Shown: piece by piece, positions 24,003 through 37,061 of the stretch
Numbering within the stretch: position 1 is the stretch's first letter
Layout: every line of letters starts with the position of its first letter
DNA from: Perilla frutescens
Lineage: Eukaryota > Streptophyta > Magnoliopsida > Lamiales > Lamiaceae
Reading direction: 5' to 3'
Assembly: GCA_026008535.1 (NCBI GenBank)
Contig: BRKX01000001.1
Span: forward strand, 70,444,317-70,508,316
Length of the DNA: 64,000 nucleotides
The notes under the pieces: generated by a model
Databases searched by the model: none
What the model saw: only the letters and a program-made list of their open reading frames with translations
Told to the model about the DNA's origin: nothing
Position numbers and translations under genes: made by a program

Positions 24003-26829
24003 GGATTTCTACTGCGCATGCTACAGCTTTACCAATTCTGTAATTAAATCATATATATGCATGCTCTTCATCCATTTGATTGGGAATGTATTTGAAAAAC
24101 TTCATATATATATTATACATATAATATATATGTGTATATATATATACACCCTTGCATGTACTTATGACGTCTCGTGTGTGTGAGGAGTTAGTTGTTCTAA
24201 TTTTATTGCTTTAGGGGGTGAATGATATAGAGCCATTTCTAATGTTTACACAAATTTACACTCGTAATGTTGGATAATTTTCAATTTCACAAATGTTGGT
24301 GTGGACTGTCAAAAATGTATAAATTGAACTAGTTAAGACTGAGTTTGAAAGATTTTCAATAATCCATATCAATATTTGCAACTTGCGAGGTTGGAAAATT
24401 GATTTAATTCTATAAATGTTATAATTTGAGCAAATGTTGGGTATCAATAAGATAAATTGCTCTTTGGGACAAAAATATAAAATGTCCAAATATTTAGTAT
24501 TAAAGTGTAATCAACGTTACTTTTTAGAAGGGATTCGATCTATCCCTTTTTTTGTACTAACTTTAATTTTTTTTTTAATTTCTATATTTTTTCCTTCAAT
24601 TCAATTTCTTATACTTTAGTTTAATCTTATAGTTGTTAATTAAGATTGATTATATCAAATTACAATTTATAATTATTTTTAATTTTCAATCCTTAATTAA
24701 TAAGGGTTAATTTCCTTAAAATACATAAACTTTGAGATGTTTCTGATTTTTCACATGTTTTAGAAAAACGTTATTTCAATAACATGAAATTAACACTTGT
24801 TTAATTTTTCACATGATTTTCAAATTTTGGTCAACTAAAGTGATGTGGTTATTGGAGATTTTCACGTGTACATCTATATGTACACCAAATTGTCTTAAAA
24901 TAAATGAATTTTTGATCGATTTTGGTCGCATTAGAGTTACCTGAATTTGTTATGCTTTGATTTAGTTTAACAATTATTAATTAAGATTGATTATATCAAA
25001 TTATAGTTTATAATTATTTCTAACTTTCAATTCTTAATAAATAACCAATTAATATGTGTGGTTGATCGATTAGGTCATAACTATGATTTATATTCTATAA
25101 AAAATATTTACACAACTTGCTTGATATTTTTTTTATTTTTATACACCTACTCATTGATATCCTTAGGAGTAAACTATCATTTATATCTTAAACAATTCCT
25201 ATTTTTTCAAATATATCTCAACTTACACTTTTATCAATTAAATACCTAAACTATTTATATAAAAACTAATCAAATAAAACCTTGAATTATTCTTCAGGCC
25301 AAAACAAGGTTTAAAAAAGTGACAAATACTTAAAACAAATATGTTATGTCATAGAAATGGTCGGTTAGGGCATAACACAATAAGAAAGTCCGAGTATTTA
25401 GCCAAAACATGAGATAATTAATTTTGCCAAAAAATGCATCTAATTATAGATTTGATTAGTATTCAAATAGTGTATGTATATTTTTTTTACAAAAATATAA
25501 TGCTAATTTAAAATATATTTAAAAAATAAAAATAATTTGATATATAAATGATATGTTACCTTATAGGTACCCCTTGAAGAATGATTTCATATCGTTTTAT
25601 TATTTTTCATTTGTGAATATTTGCTATAGATGGAATTCACGTTTATCAATAATAAATTAAAATTGATTATTCGATCCATGCAAACAAATTGGTTGTCAAT
25701 GTGACACGTCAGCGGACACGTAGTCTCGAAATTTTGGGCTGGATTCATTGTACATGATAAAAGTTGACCACTGTGTTTTTTTTTTTTTTTTTGTATTCAA
25801 CAATTAACGATATATGTTCAAACTTTTTAGGACAACATTTTTATTTTATTTAAATGATATATATATATATATGCAGTTGCATTTTAATATTTTATACACT
25901 GTACGGGTATGAGATTTATTGTTCCCAATTACACTTTTAATTATGATTTTTTCTTGTATTTTTTTTTTCAATTTCAATTGTGTGTATTACATTTCAGCTT
26001 AATTTTATAATTAAATATTAGAATTTATACCACTCAATTATGATTTATAAATATTTTTTAATATTTAATTTGTAATTTTCAATTAATAATTTTTTATTGT
26101 AGTTGGTTATTTCATAGTTGTATAATTTATAATTTATTTTTTGTTGATAAATGTTAATTGCGGTTATTTATATTATAATTATATTTTATTTTTATAATAA
26201 AATATTATTAAAATAATAAATTTGATAGTGGAATATAAAAAAATACAATATGAAATTTGAACCCTTTATACGCACATACCATATACGTTATATGTGTTGA
26301 TCATAATTAATAAAATATGTAACTTCGATAAAATTTAAAATGGGTGTGGTGAGTAAATTAATATAATATTTTGAATATACACACAAGACAAATTACAGTC
26401 ATATAAATTATCGATAGATATTGGTAAACTGGACAATTGAAGTCCAAACAAATCTATAACACAAAAAGGTTCGAGCCTGCATATTTTTCTATATGCAGGA
26501 CTAATAGAAAGATAAAAAAATTCGTCATAAACATATTGAAGAACTTAACTGCACATATTTAATTCACATTTTTATTGCTAAAATTATCAGACGAGTTGTA
26601 TTTAAATTATAATATAAATATTTTGAATATGATGTGTTGTTCAATTTATTTATTAAATTTTAAGATGAAAATCAAAATCTTATTTTTCATCTCGACTCAA
26701 ACCATCCAATCATTCTGATTGACCCTAGTAAAAACTATTAATTAATTTCTTTAAAAAAGCTAGTAATTAACTTTCTTAAAAAAAACTATTAATTGACTAA
26801 TCAACTACTTAAGACTCGATACTTTTTTG

Positions 26830-26893
<64 letters not shown>

Positions 26894-28345
26894 ACGTGGG
26901 GTTTGAAAATTGAAACTTTGAATTGATGGAATGATAATTTTCAATTTCGTCTCATTTGAATTATCTTTTGTGAATATAAAATGAATTTGAAGTTAACATC
27001 AAAGTATTGTTTTTAATATTCGGGCTAATTACAAAAAAAAAAAGTAAACTATTTTTATAAGGAAAATTACAATATAATTATATATTTTTAATTTCAACGG
27101 TGCCATGTACTACATTATTCATTTTTGTATATATAAGGAATCGACTTTAAAATTATTGCAATATTTCTTTAACTTCAATAGTATACCCAATATGCCAATT
27201 TATATTTATATAATTCTATAATGTCTTATAAGTACACTTATATTCAAGAATGTGTTTCATTTTTCTTATCATTATATTTTTGTATAGAAAAAAAATATTA
27301 TTTGGGGATCGACATTGAATGAGGACTTGATATATTCGTTTCTTTCCAAACTATAATTATTTTGGATCGATTATTTTCAATTTTTTGGGGCTAACCATTG
27401 ATAGGTACAAGGTACCACTCGTCACAAGTCGTTTTCTTGAACCTTGACACTTTTCCTATGCCAAGTTATTAATCAACCTAGCCACAGTGTGCATTATGAG
27501 ATTGTACCTTTGGCCAGCCACATCTAAGGTACATAGTACGTAGCTTAATTATTTCGCATGAATGTTACATTGACTTAATTTTTTTTTCTTTTTATAAATA
27601 GCATTTTCTATTATATATCTATTCTCACGTGCAACCTTTACATGATGATCTTTCAATTTTGAAAATTATATTACAACGTAAAATAACTATTTTATTTTTG
27701 CAATTACAGCCTATGAAATTTGTTCCTATTTGATTTATATAACTATTGTGGCATGATAAACGAGCCGTGTACAATTATATAGTTCTCGTATTCCATGATG
27801 TTGAAAATATCACATATCTCGACATAAAATTTAAATTTAACCATGGATATGAAGACATCGTCGTTTTTTTTATAGATCTGACCATATAAAATTAATTTTA
27901 ATTATATCTCTGTGTTTGTTCCCTTATAAACATAAAATAACCATTTGCAAAATAATTTTGTATACGTGTTTTTTAGAAAATTAGAACACTAGCTATTTTC
28001 CTTAAATAAAAAAAGTTAAAATTTTCAGAAAAAACGGATATACTGTATCTAACTCTATTAGTCATGTCATTTAATTAGGATCCAAACCATCACACTTCCT
28101 CCTTTGCATTTATGCACTATTTTATTGACTTTAACAAATATATCATGCATGTAAAACGAATTATAATAAGAGGAAAACTTGCACGCACCACTTGTTATAT
28201 ATACAACAATATCAGACATGCGTGTGTGTGTGTGTATGTGTGTTTTTCAATTTTCTGTTTTTCATTTTTATTTTTTTCCCAAAATTTGTATACGTACCCT
28301 AAAATAAAATTAGTGAACTCTAAATTTAATATGATTAATTTAATT
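24003..28345. other. Intergenic AT-rich, repeat-derived DNA
   Basis: About 4.3 kb with no coding region I can support. It contains a diverged end of the element family found at 36179 (around 24705-24840, for example TTTAATTTTTCACATGATTTTC), a stretch near 25160-25450 like that at 9060-9300, a small ACGT-core cluster at 25703-25721 and a long (TC)n run at 26831-26890. Confidence 0.5.
26831..26890. repeat. (TC)n microsatellite
   Basis: A near-perfect run of about 29 TC units. Confidence 0.95.
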
Positions 28346-28745
28346 TGATTGAAATAAATATAATTTTATACCCTAAAATAAAATTAATAAACCCTAAAAT
28401 AAAAGTGAATTAATATTTTTTTTTGAACTCAAGCGACTCGCACAGTGCACTCGCCTGACGCTAACGTGTGGGCTCGTGCGTTGCGCTCGATAACTAATTT
28501 ATTTTTTTTGAAACTAGAAAAACGGTAATTGAGAAATAAAAATCTAATTTTGAAATAAATACATACATACCTAAAATGAAATTAGTATACCCTAAAAAAA
28601 TGAATTAATTTGATTTTTTTGAAATCCGGTGACTCGGGCGATGCACTCGCCCAATGTTAATGCATGTGCTAGTGAATTGCCCTTGACAAAATTTTTCCAA
28701 CTTAAATATAACCCATAATTGAGATTAATATTTTTTTTTAAAAAA
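28346..28745. repeat. Two-copy tandem repeat (period 196) with GC-rich segments
   Basis: The AT-rich lead (CCTAAAATAAAATTA...) and the GC-rich segment with GACTCG and GCACTCGCC occur twice: GACTCG at 28435 and 28631, GCACTCGCC at 28447 and 28643. The second copy can pair GGGCGA-TGCAC-TCGCCC. The copies are clearly diverged. Confidence 0.7.
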
Positions 28746-29231
28746 ATCATAAACCCTAGAAAAGACAAAATAAACCCCTAAAAAATCTAACCCCCACTCA
28801 AAAAAAAAAAACTATGAAACATAAAAAACCCTAAACTCTAAATATTAATTGGAATGGAAAAATCACAATTTGAACTAAATAATCTGGTATAAGATAATTA
28901 GCAGACCCCTTACTTTCTAATGGTACAAGTGATACTTTTTGAATTTTGAGTGATACTTTTAGTGTTACAATTGCGTTGAACCGCGAATTTGAGTGTCCCA
29001 TCTGAAATAAGACTTATTTTACAACTAGTGCATGCAAGTGTTTGTGTTATAAGATCTCATATGAATAAACCAACTAAAGGAGACATTGATTTTCATCTAG
29101 AAACAAAGTAAACAATCTTTTATCATCAATAGAATATTAAGTTTTACAAAATAATAGTTTGTTCAAATAAAAACTCATAAATTTGAAATTGTGTCAATTT
29201 TTAAAATTTTTGAACAATATAATATTTATTT

Positions 29232-29363
29232 TGGGCTTTTAATTGTACAAGATATGGGCCATATGGACCAAAATGCTGTTTTCATAATAAAAGAGTTGGC
29301 TCAAATCAAGCCCATTAATCTATCCGCCTAAACCTCTCCTGCATCAGCACTTCTAAACCCTAA
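29232..29363 (+). promoter_or_regulatory. EMG1 promoter: three site II elements and a telo-box
   Basis: TGGGCT at 29232-29237, TGGGCC at 29255-29260, the reversed form AGCCCA at 29309-29314, and AAACCCTAA at 29355-29363. This combination (TCP-bound site II plus telo-box) is the known promoter signature of plant ribosomal-protein and ribosome-biogenesis genes, and it sits directly upstream of EMG1. Confidence 0.8.
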
Positions 29364-29427
29364 TTCCCCATTCCAATTTCAGCGAGCTACAAGGGTTTAA
29401 TTTTCCCCAAATCTGCAGTCTACCGTG

Positions 29428-29619
29428 GTAAGAATTCACATTATTGTATAATTTTTTCTCTGTTTTATGATTTGTGGTCTCTATTTGAGGCCCGCTAGGT
29501 AATTTATAGCTGCTTTTTTTTTATCGGTTTAGGAAAGTTCATGTAGCTTCTTTATGGCTTCAATTTCTGAAGCAGTTGTTGTTTTTAGCTATTTATAGGA
29601 CAATTTTTTTGCATTGTAG
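29428..29619 (+). other. EMG1 5'UTR intron
   Basis: Donor CCGTG|GTAAGA at 29427/29428 and acceptor GCATTGTAG ending at 29619, 16 bases before the start codon. Confidence 0.65.
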
Positions 29620-29635
29620 CTGAATTGGGGAAAAT

Positions 29636-32311
29636 ATGGGGCGTGCATACAAAATGAAAGGGCAGAAAAGGAAGAAGAAAGATGAGAAATACGATAGAGA
29701 AGAAGAACCAGAGCAATCAGTTGAAGAAGACACTCCACAACCGTCGAAGAAAGTGAAGACGGACGGCTCTGAGTCGGAAAATGAGGAGAAATTGGAGACT
29801 CTGGTTGATGATATGCCTGGAATTCCTATTGTTCCGGTGGACACGGGGAATAAGAAGCCGCGTGTTATATTTGTTCTTGAAAAGGCCTCGTTAGAAATCG
29901 CCAAAGTTGGGAAGGTTTGTTTGAGAGGGGAAAATTGGAAGTTTACTTTTATGTGTATGTTTTGATGAGGACTGTCATTTGATTTTTGTGTTTTTTTTTT
30001 TGTTTTTTTTGGGTTCAGACCTATCAGCTTTTGAGTTCAGACGAACACAGCAATTTTTTGAGGAAGAATAACCGGAACCCTGCAGATTATCGGCCTGATA
30101 TTGCTTTTCAGGTTTGGGCCTTGGTTTGCTGATATTAATGTTGTGTTTTGAACTCAGACCCGTACAATGTGGCTGCATACTTTTTAGAACCAAAGAGTTG
30201 GTAGTTGGTACCTGCTTGGTTCTGCCCTTTAGGGGATTTATCTGTATATGAGTGGCCTTGGTTGTTAAGACTAGAGAACCAGAGCTAGATAATTGACTTG
30301 GTTGCTTTAAGGGTCATAATATTAAGATTTCTTGCTGAGCTCTTGTAGATCAGTTACGCCTGTAATATCTTTACTGATGACATTTTGCAGCGCTTTTTCC
30401 TGCTGTCCGGAACTGTGTAGTCATCAAGACACTTTTATTTTAGCTATGTTAAGAGTCCATTTCTTTTAAATTTTAATAAGTTTTAACAGTTAAGTATGAC
30501 AATTGATCTTGTTTTCCACATAGGGAAGTTCCCTGTGTTAGTGTATTCAAAAACTTCACTGTGAGAGCTATTAGCTGATTCTAAAAGTTTTAGTGGTTAG
30601 AGATTTTGATTATTGAATGCCAACCTAGAATCTATGCTCTCCAAGTGTCAGTTTTCTCAGATTCAAGGATATTATGCCTTCTCTAATGTACTCAACATAT
30701 TGACATTTTTAGGCAATTCAAACAATTTTAGATAGCCGTGTGAACAAAAGTGGAATGTTGAAAGCTTTATATGTAAAGACACAGGAAGGTCTTCTTATGG
30801 AGATCAAACCCCATACACGTATGCCAAGGACCTATAAGAGGTTCGCTGGTATCATGGGTGAGTATGACTGCTTAAAGTAGTACACTCTGTAATTATCCAC
30901 CAGAAAAACTTATTATTGATGGATGACTCTTCTAATCATTCTTATCAATTGTTTGCAGTACAATTACTGCAAAAGCTGCACATTACTACAGATAGTGGGC
31001 GTGAAAAGCTTTTGCGTCTCATCAAGAACCCTGTGACCCAGTATTTACCCACCAACAGTCGTAAAATAGGTGAACCAAATTTTCTATGTTGATTTGTGTA
31101 TGTAGTGTTTGTATACACTGCCAAATTAAGTAAAAGTGGTTTTTACTGGACAACAGGCTTCTCACATAGTTCGGAAAAATTGCACGATATGTACAACTAT
31201 GTTGGTGCTATCCAAAACGATTTGGATCTAGTTTTTGTGGTATGTTACAAGTGTTCTTCACTACATTCTTCCATTGTGTTCATTTTTTTTATGAGTACTA
31301 CTCATTTAGCTGAACTTTTTGAGCATCCTTCTTTTGGTGAATTTACAGGTAGGTGCAATGTCCCATGGTAAAATTGATGAAGATTATGTTGACGATTATA
31401 TTTCAAGTAAGCAAATCTTTTTGTTTTTTCCTCTAACATCTGTGAAAAATGTAACTCGACTTGTCATCTCTGTGCAATATTTTTTGTTGGTAATATTTGT
31501 TTAAGGAAAGAGGTACTAAATTGCCCCCATCTTGTCCTGAGGACCACATAAACCTTCAGAACTTTTTTCTGCCCATTGGGCTCTTTTCGTTTACATGATG
31601 AACGCATAAGCTCTTACTTTTACAAAAGCCAAACAAAAAGACACTTCTGTTAGATCGAGATGGATGGCTGTTTGTTCATGGTGGGCTCACAAATTCACCA
31701 TTGTCTCAAATCTCAATGGCTTTGCTTTAGTTTCAACAAATTGATTGCTAAATTTAAATATCTCTCCCATGTGGTTTGCAGAAATGGGATGGATAAATTA
31801 TATGCCACTCTTCTAAGTGGAAGAAGGTGCCCAATTAGTCACTAAAAAACTAAAATAATCACACCCATTTAAAACCAAGAAAAGTAAACATTAAACATAG
31901 TTGCTCGATTTCTGGTGATTTACCCTTATCATTCACCATAGCAAACAAGGCTGGGATGGGTTATTAGCGCAATCACTTCCTACATACCTGTCCTCTCTCT
32001 CGTTCAATTACTTCTTGGAACCATAATTCTGGCCGGAGTGAGGCAATGTCTCTGTGGTGATGCTGTTGAGTAATATAGTCTCAAGCCTGATCATATTAGT
32101 TAAAAAGTGCTTCAGTAATATTACCCTATTAAGTTGTAAATTTTCCCACCAGACCTTCACAGTTTCTTTTCCATTTTTCGATTCTGGTTTTTATGTGTTC
32201 ATATTATGATAATGCTGATGTCTGCTTGCAGTCTCCGAATATCCATTGAGTGCTGCATACTGCATTTCGATTATTACAACGGCTCTAGAGCGAAAGTTCA
32301 AGATCCTGTAA
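29636..32311 (+). CDS. EMG1: EMG1/NEP1, 18S rRNA pseudouridine N1-methyltransferase
   Basis: Seven exons at 29636-29914, 30019-30111, 30713-30857, 30959-31069, 31157-31239, 31349-31406 and 32232-32311 give 282 aa with every phase consistent. EMG1 is a SPOUT-fold enzyme that methylates a pseudouridine in the small-subunit rRNA and is needed for 40S assembly in the nucleolus. The first ~60 residues are a lysine/glutamate-rich nucleolar-type extension (MGRAYKMKGQKRKKKDEK). The enzyme core follows: RVIFVLEKASLEIAKVGK, NPADYRPDIAFQ, AIQTILDSRVNKSG, IKPHTRMPRTYKRFAG, QLLQKLHI, NPVTQYLP, then the SAM-binding knot VFVVGAMSHGKID, ending EYPLSAAYCISIITTALERK. All are the expected family blocks. The promoter has site II and telo-box motifs. 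It appears intact. Confidence 0.97.
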
Positions 32312-32702
32312 TTTGTACCCAGAACCTGGCTGTAGTTCGGTTGAGTTGATTTTCAGTTTCTTGGGCAAGACTGCAGTCGTCGTTCAAATTTATTGAAATT
32401 ATGAATATCGACTGTGATGTAGATTTTCTTGACTTCTAAAGTTTTATTGTGCATTTAAACATGGTTGAATATTGGATAGTTCAAAAGTAATTTTGGCCGC
32501 TTCACGAGGCTGCACTTAAGTAATCCCAGATGTGTTTTTTTTTAACTATTGTTATTTTCATTTGTTGGATCTAGGCATTAATCAGCCGTTTAAGCCTCAT
32601 TTGAATTTCGAGTTCATAATATTTTTGTTGCCGCAGTATTTTTGTTATTGTTCACAGCCAATTTAAATGAAATTATTAAAACGCTACACAGTTCTTATGC
32701 AG

Positions 32703-33099
32703 GGGATAAAATCTTCTAGTCCACTTTTCATGTCCACTATGGTGTCCCACTATAAAATTTAATATTTTAAAAATGTTTATTAAAAAAATAAATTTTATTA
32801 TAGTATTACAAATCATAATCATCATTTATCGCTATAAATTAAATTTTTTAAAAATCATATATCCTACTTTTGGAATAATCAACCATACTAATCAAGTATA
32901 TTTACTAAAAAATAAGAAATAAATATTAAAAAATAAATATAAACCCTAATTGGATGGAATAAATCCTAAATAATAATCATAAAATTAAACTAAGCCATAA
33001 CAAATTGAAATTGAAGAAAAAAATTTGATGAAAATCGAATAAAAATCAAAATGGGACACCAAATGGGATAGAGAAAAGTGGGATAGAGGATTTCATTTG
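32703..33099. mobile_element. Telo-box MITE, copy 2 (397 bp, perfect 9-bp duplication)
   Basis: CTTATGCAG flanks it on both sides (32694-32702 and 33100-33108). Ends: GATAAAATCTTCTAGTCCAC on the left; on the right, reading inward on the other strand, AAATGAAATCCTCTATCCCAC. The core has AAACCCTAATTGGATGG and AATCCTAAATAATAAT. Nine-base duplication points to Mutator-type mobilisation. Confidence 0.85.
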
Positions 33100-33278
33100 C
33101 TTATGCAGAGGTCATGATAGTAATCATTTATTGGATTATCTATAATAATACGAAAGATTATGTACCGGTAACCCTTCGAGGGAGATCCACTAATAATGCA
33201 TTAATGCCTTTAAGGTTGAACCCTTAACTTAGTATGATCTAATCTTTAAGGAGTACGGTTTATAGGTTACTGCATAAA

Positions 33279-33490
33279 TATGAGTTTTACTTGGACTGCA
33301 TCTACGAGTAGTAGTAGATGCATTTATTTATTTTTTCGTCATAAAGAATAATAGTAGGGCACGACTGATATGCACGAATTGAATATGAGAATTTTATTTG
33401 GACCACATTTACGAGTAGTGGATGCATTTATTTATTTATTTCGTCATAAAGAATCATATTAGGGCACGACTGGTATGCATGAAAGAAATA
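33279..33490. repeat. About 105-bp direct duplication
   Basis: Two tandem copies share GATGCATTTATTTATT, CGTCATAAAGAAT and AGGGCACGACTG with small differences. The second copy runs into a stretch of AATGAAATG-type motifs. Confidence 0.75.
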
Positions 33491-36168
33491 GAATATGAAT
33501 GAAATGAAATCACGAATGTAATGAAATGAATAATTTCATTCTTATGCTTGGTATAAACAAGAAATGTGATACTCATTCCTTGATTGATTTCATTCATATG
33601 GCCGATATGCATGCATAAAGAATGAAATTATAATTTTCCCAAATATCCAAAATACCCTTTCAAGATGTGGAGTTCAAGTAAAATATGAATTAAAAAAATA
33701 ATTACTGAAAACCTTGATGGTTTAAAACTTTACGAAATTCAGAAAACCAGAATTAGAAAATAATAACCAAAATTTTCACAAACGTCTTTAATTGCAATTA
33801 CTCTATAGGAGAGAAGAAGTAGATCGGGACGACATAGAAAGATCTATTTACAAGGTTCGTAAAAAATAAATTGAGGGTATTTTAGTGAAAAAAAGTTAAA
33901 AAGATATTGCCGAGAACACAAAATATCTATTACTGTGCAGGGTGGGGGTAATGGTTAATCCATTTTAAGGAATAATGATTTATAGACAACTGACGATTCC
34001 TCATACAAAAAATATACCATTCATAAGAATAGTGTTGAAATTGAGAATGGTCATTCCATTTCAACCACATTCCTTTATACTCGTCGCACCTAGATTTATT
34101 AGGATTAGTTACACATTGGAACCCAACGCTGCCTCATTTTTATACTTTTGTCCTGAAATTTAACACATTAATACTCAATTTTTGCATAATTAACATTTTT
34201 ATCACTAGCGTAATTTTTCGGAGAACCAAATAATGACATGGATTGTTGAAAATGTTGTATGGATTTTCGTCCGATTTAGTAAAATTACATAGAAAACTAA
34301 TATCTCATCTAATAAACAAAAATAATGTTTGTCCCAACAGTCCGCATCATTATATGGTATGTTGAAAAAGTATGTTACTGCTAAAAGTGTTAATAACGCA
34401 AACGTTGAGTATTGATGTATAATAACCCGACTTATAATAATAAAAATATATACTAACCATTATTTGAAGCTTGAAACCTCAGTAGTATTTTTACAAATAT
34501 TCTATACTTGACATAAAGCAAAAGATAATGGATTTGGTGGGAGAATGAATTGCCCTAATGGGGCTGTTAGGGACACAACATATTTGCCCCAACATCCCTC
34601 CTTAAGGGCACCATTTACGTCACAATTACAATAATGTTGCACCAAAAAGGGTGATACTAATATTCCCCTTTTACATAAAATACTCGAATGTTTATTGTGA
34701 TGCCAAAACACATTCTTAAAAACACAAGAGTATTGATATTTCTTTAGTGATCATCAATTTAGAGATGTAAATATTATATATATTGAGTCTAGGAAATCCC
34801 CATAATTTATGCAATTCAAAACAAACAAGGACAAGAAACAAGAAAAACATTGTGGGAACAAACAAGCTGGCAAAAGTATTTTGTGGGTGCCCCTAAGATT
34901 GCCATTTTTGTTTATGTTTTTGCAAGAAATGATAAAAAAAAATAAAAGATGAAGAAGAAGAAGAAGTAGTTAAAGAAGCCCAAGGGGGGGGGGGGGGGGG
35001 GGAATGCCTCTAAAAATTCAAATTAAAGTATCCCATAACAATTTGCTGACCAATCACTCATTAATCATTATTATTAAAATCTCAAAAAATATTTTCAAAT
35101 ATTTGATCTGATTTATTGTTATAACAAGTAATTTGTATTAAATGAATAAATATACAAACATGCTAGTCACGTAAAATACACTAAGTCCTTACAAGAGTGT
35201 TCACGTTAATGTGTAGAATATATTTACTCCGCGCGCGCGCACACACACACATACGTACATACACGGGTGGGGTGGGAGGGGGGGTGAAGACATGGACACC
35301 TCATCATAAGGGCAAGGGTGTTAGCCATGTTCTTAAGGGAAAGCCGACCTGACCCACAATACCCGGCAAGAATCATGATTTTGAAAACTCCTAACCAAAC
35401 AAACGAATCCTTCGTTTTTAAGACCAAATCCTTCCTTGGAATTTGAGTTTGGACCATCTCCTTTTTATATATATATATCCACATTTTTTTTTCTATTTTC
35501 TTTTTATCATGAAATTATTTATTTTTGACGATCAAGAAGAGCTCACAAATTGTAATTTCAATTCTGCGTAATCTAGCTCAATCTAAAAAGTATTGATAAA
35601 ATTTGAATTCAAAGTTGTTAAATTACAAATTCATCAACTCCATGGAGTAGGCCGCTTCAAGAGGATGATTATTTTTATTTTAATAATGTACATCATAAAC
35701 GAGAGAATGTCCAATGATATAAAATGTGGGAGAAAACTTGAGTGATATATATATATATATATATATATATAGATAGATGCACTGTCAATTCATATTTAAT
35801 ATTTCTCATACCATATATCGTACGTGGGCTATGTTGTGAATGGTATGTACGGATTGATCTAATTAAGTTATATATCCTTTCAAATTTTTTCTTTAAATAT
35901 TTATATTTTATAGAAAAAGAACCGAATTGTGAGTAGTGATGTTAAATCATTTTCGCCCCTTTATAATTAAAATATGCTTGATGGTGAGAATTGACCTTTT
36001 GTTTTTACGAGCACAAAAAAAGGAATCAATTTATACGTTAATTATGAGTTAAGCGATTTAATAATTCAATCTTAATCGATTTAAACATGTATATGGGCTA
36101 TGGTTAATATATCATATTCTATCTCAACTTTTAATATTTTTTTTAAGAAATATGTTAACTTTCAAATA
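33491..36168. other. Intergenic AT-rich DNA
   Basis: No supported gene. It contains ATG-rich stretches near 33490-34100 that look like a decayed TIR element, a run of 19 G at 34984-35002, a (CG)n(CA)n run at 35230-35250 and (AT)n at 35745-35770. Two open frames on the minus strand (34502-34711, 35224-35484) resemble nothing known to me. Confidence 0.5.
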
Positions 36169-36178
36169 ATTAATAATA

Positions 36179-36664
36179 TGGTTAATTGTCTTAAATTATA
36201 TGAACTTTAGGGGTTTTTTTTGGTTTTTCACAAGTTTTAAAAAAATGTAATTTTAATAACATGAACTAAACCCCTGTTTAATTTTTCACACGATTTTCAA
36301 ATTCTGATCAATTTCCATCTATTGGTGATACTGATAATAGACTGAGAATTCTATTTGAAGAATTAAGAATCACAAACGGGGTTATGATTCACACTAATCA
36401 ATGATCAGCAAAAGATGAACCATATTCCAATCTACTTTTTATATTGTAGGTCTAATTAATATTTTGCTTGAAATTTGCATGAACTTCTCCCTAAAGGCAA
36501 TCCTTCCATCCTCCCACAGTCACATCAATTTAAAGCAATCGGAATTTGAAAATCGTGTGAAAAATCAAACGGTTGCTGAGTTCATGTTATTAAAACTATA
36601 TTTTATAAAACGCACGAAAAACCAGGACACCCCTAAAGTTGATGTATTTTAAGGCAATTAACCC
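36179..36664. mobile_element. Inverted-repeat Mutator-like element, 486 bp
   Basis: Arms of about 125 bp: the left begins GGTTAATTGTCTTAAA and the right, read on the other strand, GGGTTAATTGCCTTAAA. Both continue through AACATGAACT and TTTTTCACACGATTTTCAAA. Flanks TTAATAATA (36170-36178) and TTAATTATA (36665-36673) match at 8 of 9 bases. No coding capacity. Confidence 0.8.
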
Positions 36665-36740
36665 TTAATTATACTTAGTATTGATCTTTCGATTTTTTAC
36701 AAATCTATCACTAGATCAAATTCTGGTGCCAGAAAAATAA

Positions 36741-37061
36741 TAGGAAATCGTCCATTGCACGTTTTGTGTTGTATTCCATATTGCACACTCGATTTTTTTT
36801 AATTTTTTTATTTGATTACAATTTATTATGCTTTGGTTTAATTTTACACTTAATATTTAGGGTTCATCCTACCTAATTAAATACAAAAAAAAAATATAAT
36901 GCATTCTAGTTGGGTATGATGAATCTTAAATAATAAATGTAAAATGAAACTAAAGTATAAGAAATAGAAATTGAAATTAATTTTTAAAAAAATAATAATA
37001 ATCGAGTATGCAATAGATAATGCAATACTAAATGTGCATAGTGCAGTATAGGATTTCAGCT
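36741..37061. mobile_element. Telo-box MITE, copy 3 (321 bp, reversed)
   Basis: Ends TAGGAAATCGTCCATTGCAC (left) and, on the other strand from the right, AGCTGAAATCCTATACTGCAC. The core contains TTTAGGGTTCATCC, the reverse of the GAACCCTAAA core of the other copies. Flanks GAAAAATAA and GAAAATGAT agree at only 6 of 9. Confidence 0.65.

Noticed and set aside
26440..26480. Possible tRNA (GGTTCGAGCC B-box-like motif)
   Set aside because: No matching A box or acceptor stem upstream.
33470..34100. PIF/Harbinger-like element suggested by GGGCACGACTGG and a reversed GGTGCGACGAGT
   Set aside because: The inverted match is short and no convincing three-base duplication is present.
34502..34711. 69-codon minus-strand open frame
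   Set aside because: No recognisable domain, no splice or promoter context; length expected by chance.
35224..35484. 86-codon minus-strand open frame with an upstream TATA-like tract
   Set aside because: Ends in translated microsatellite (CVCARAE) and resembles no family.
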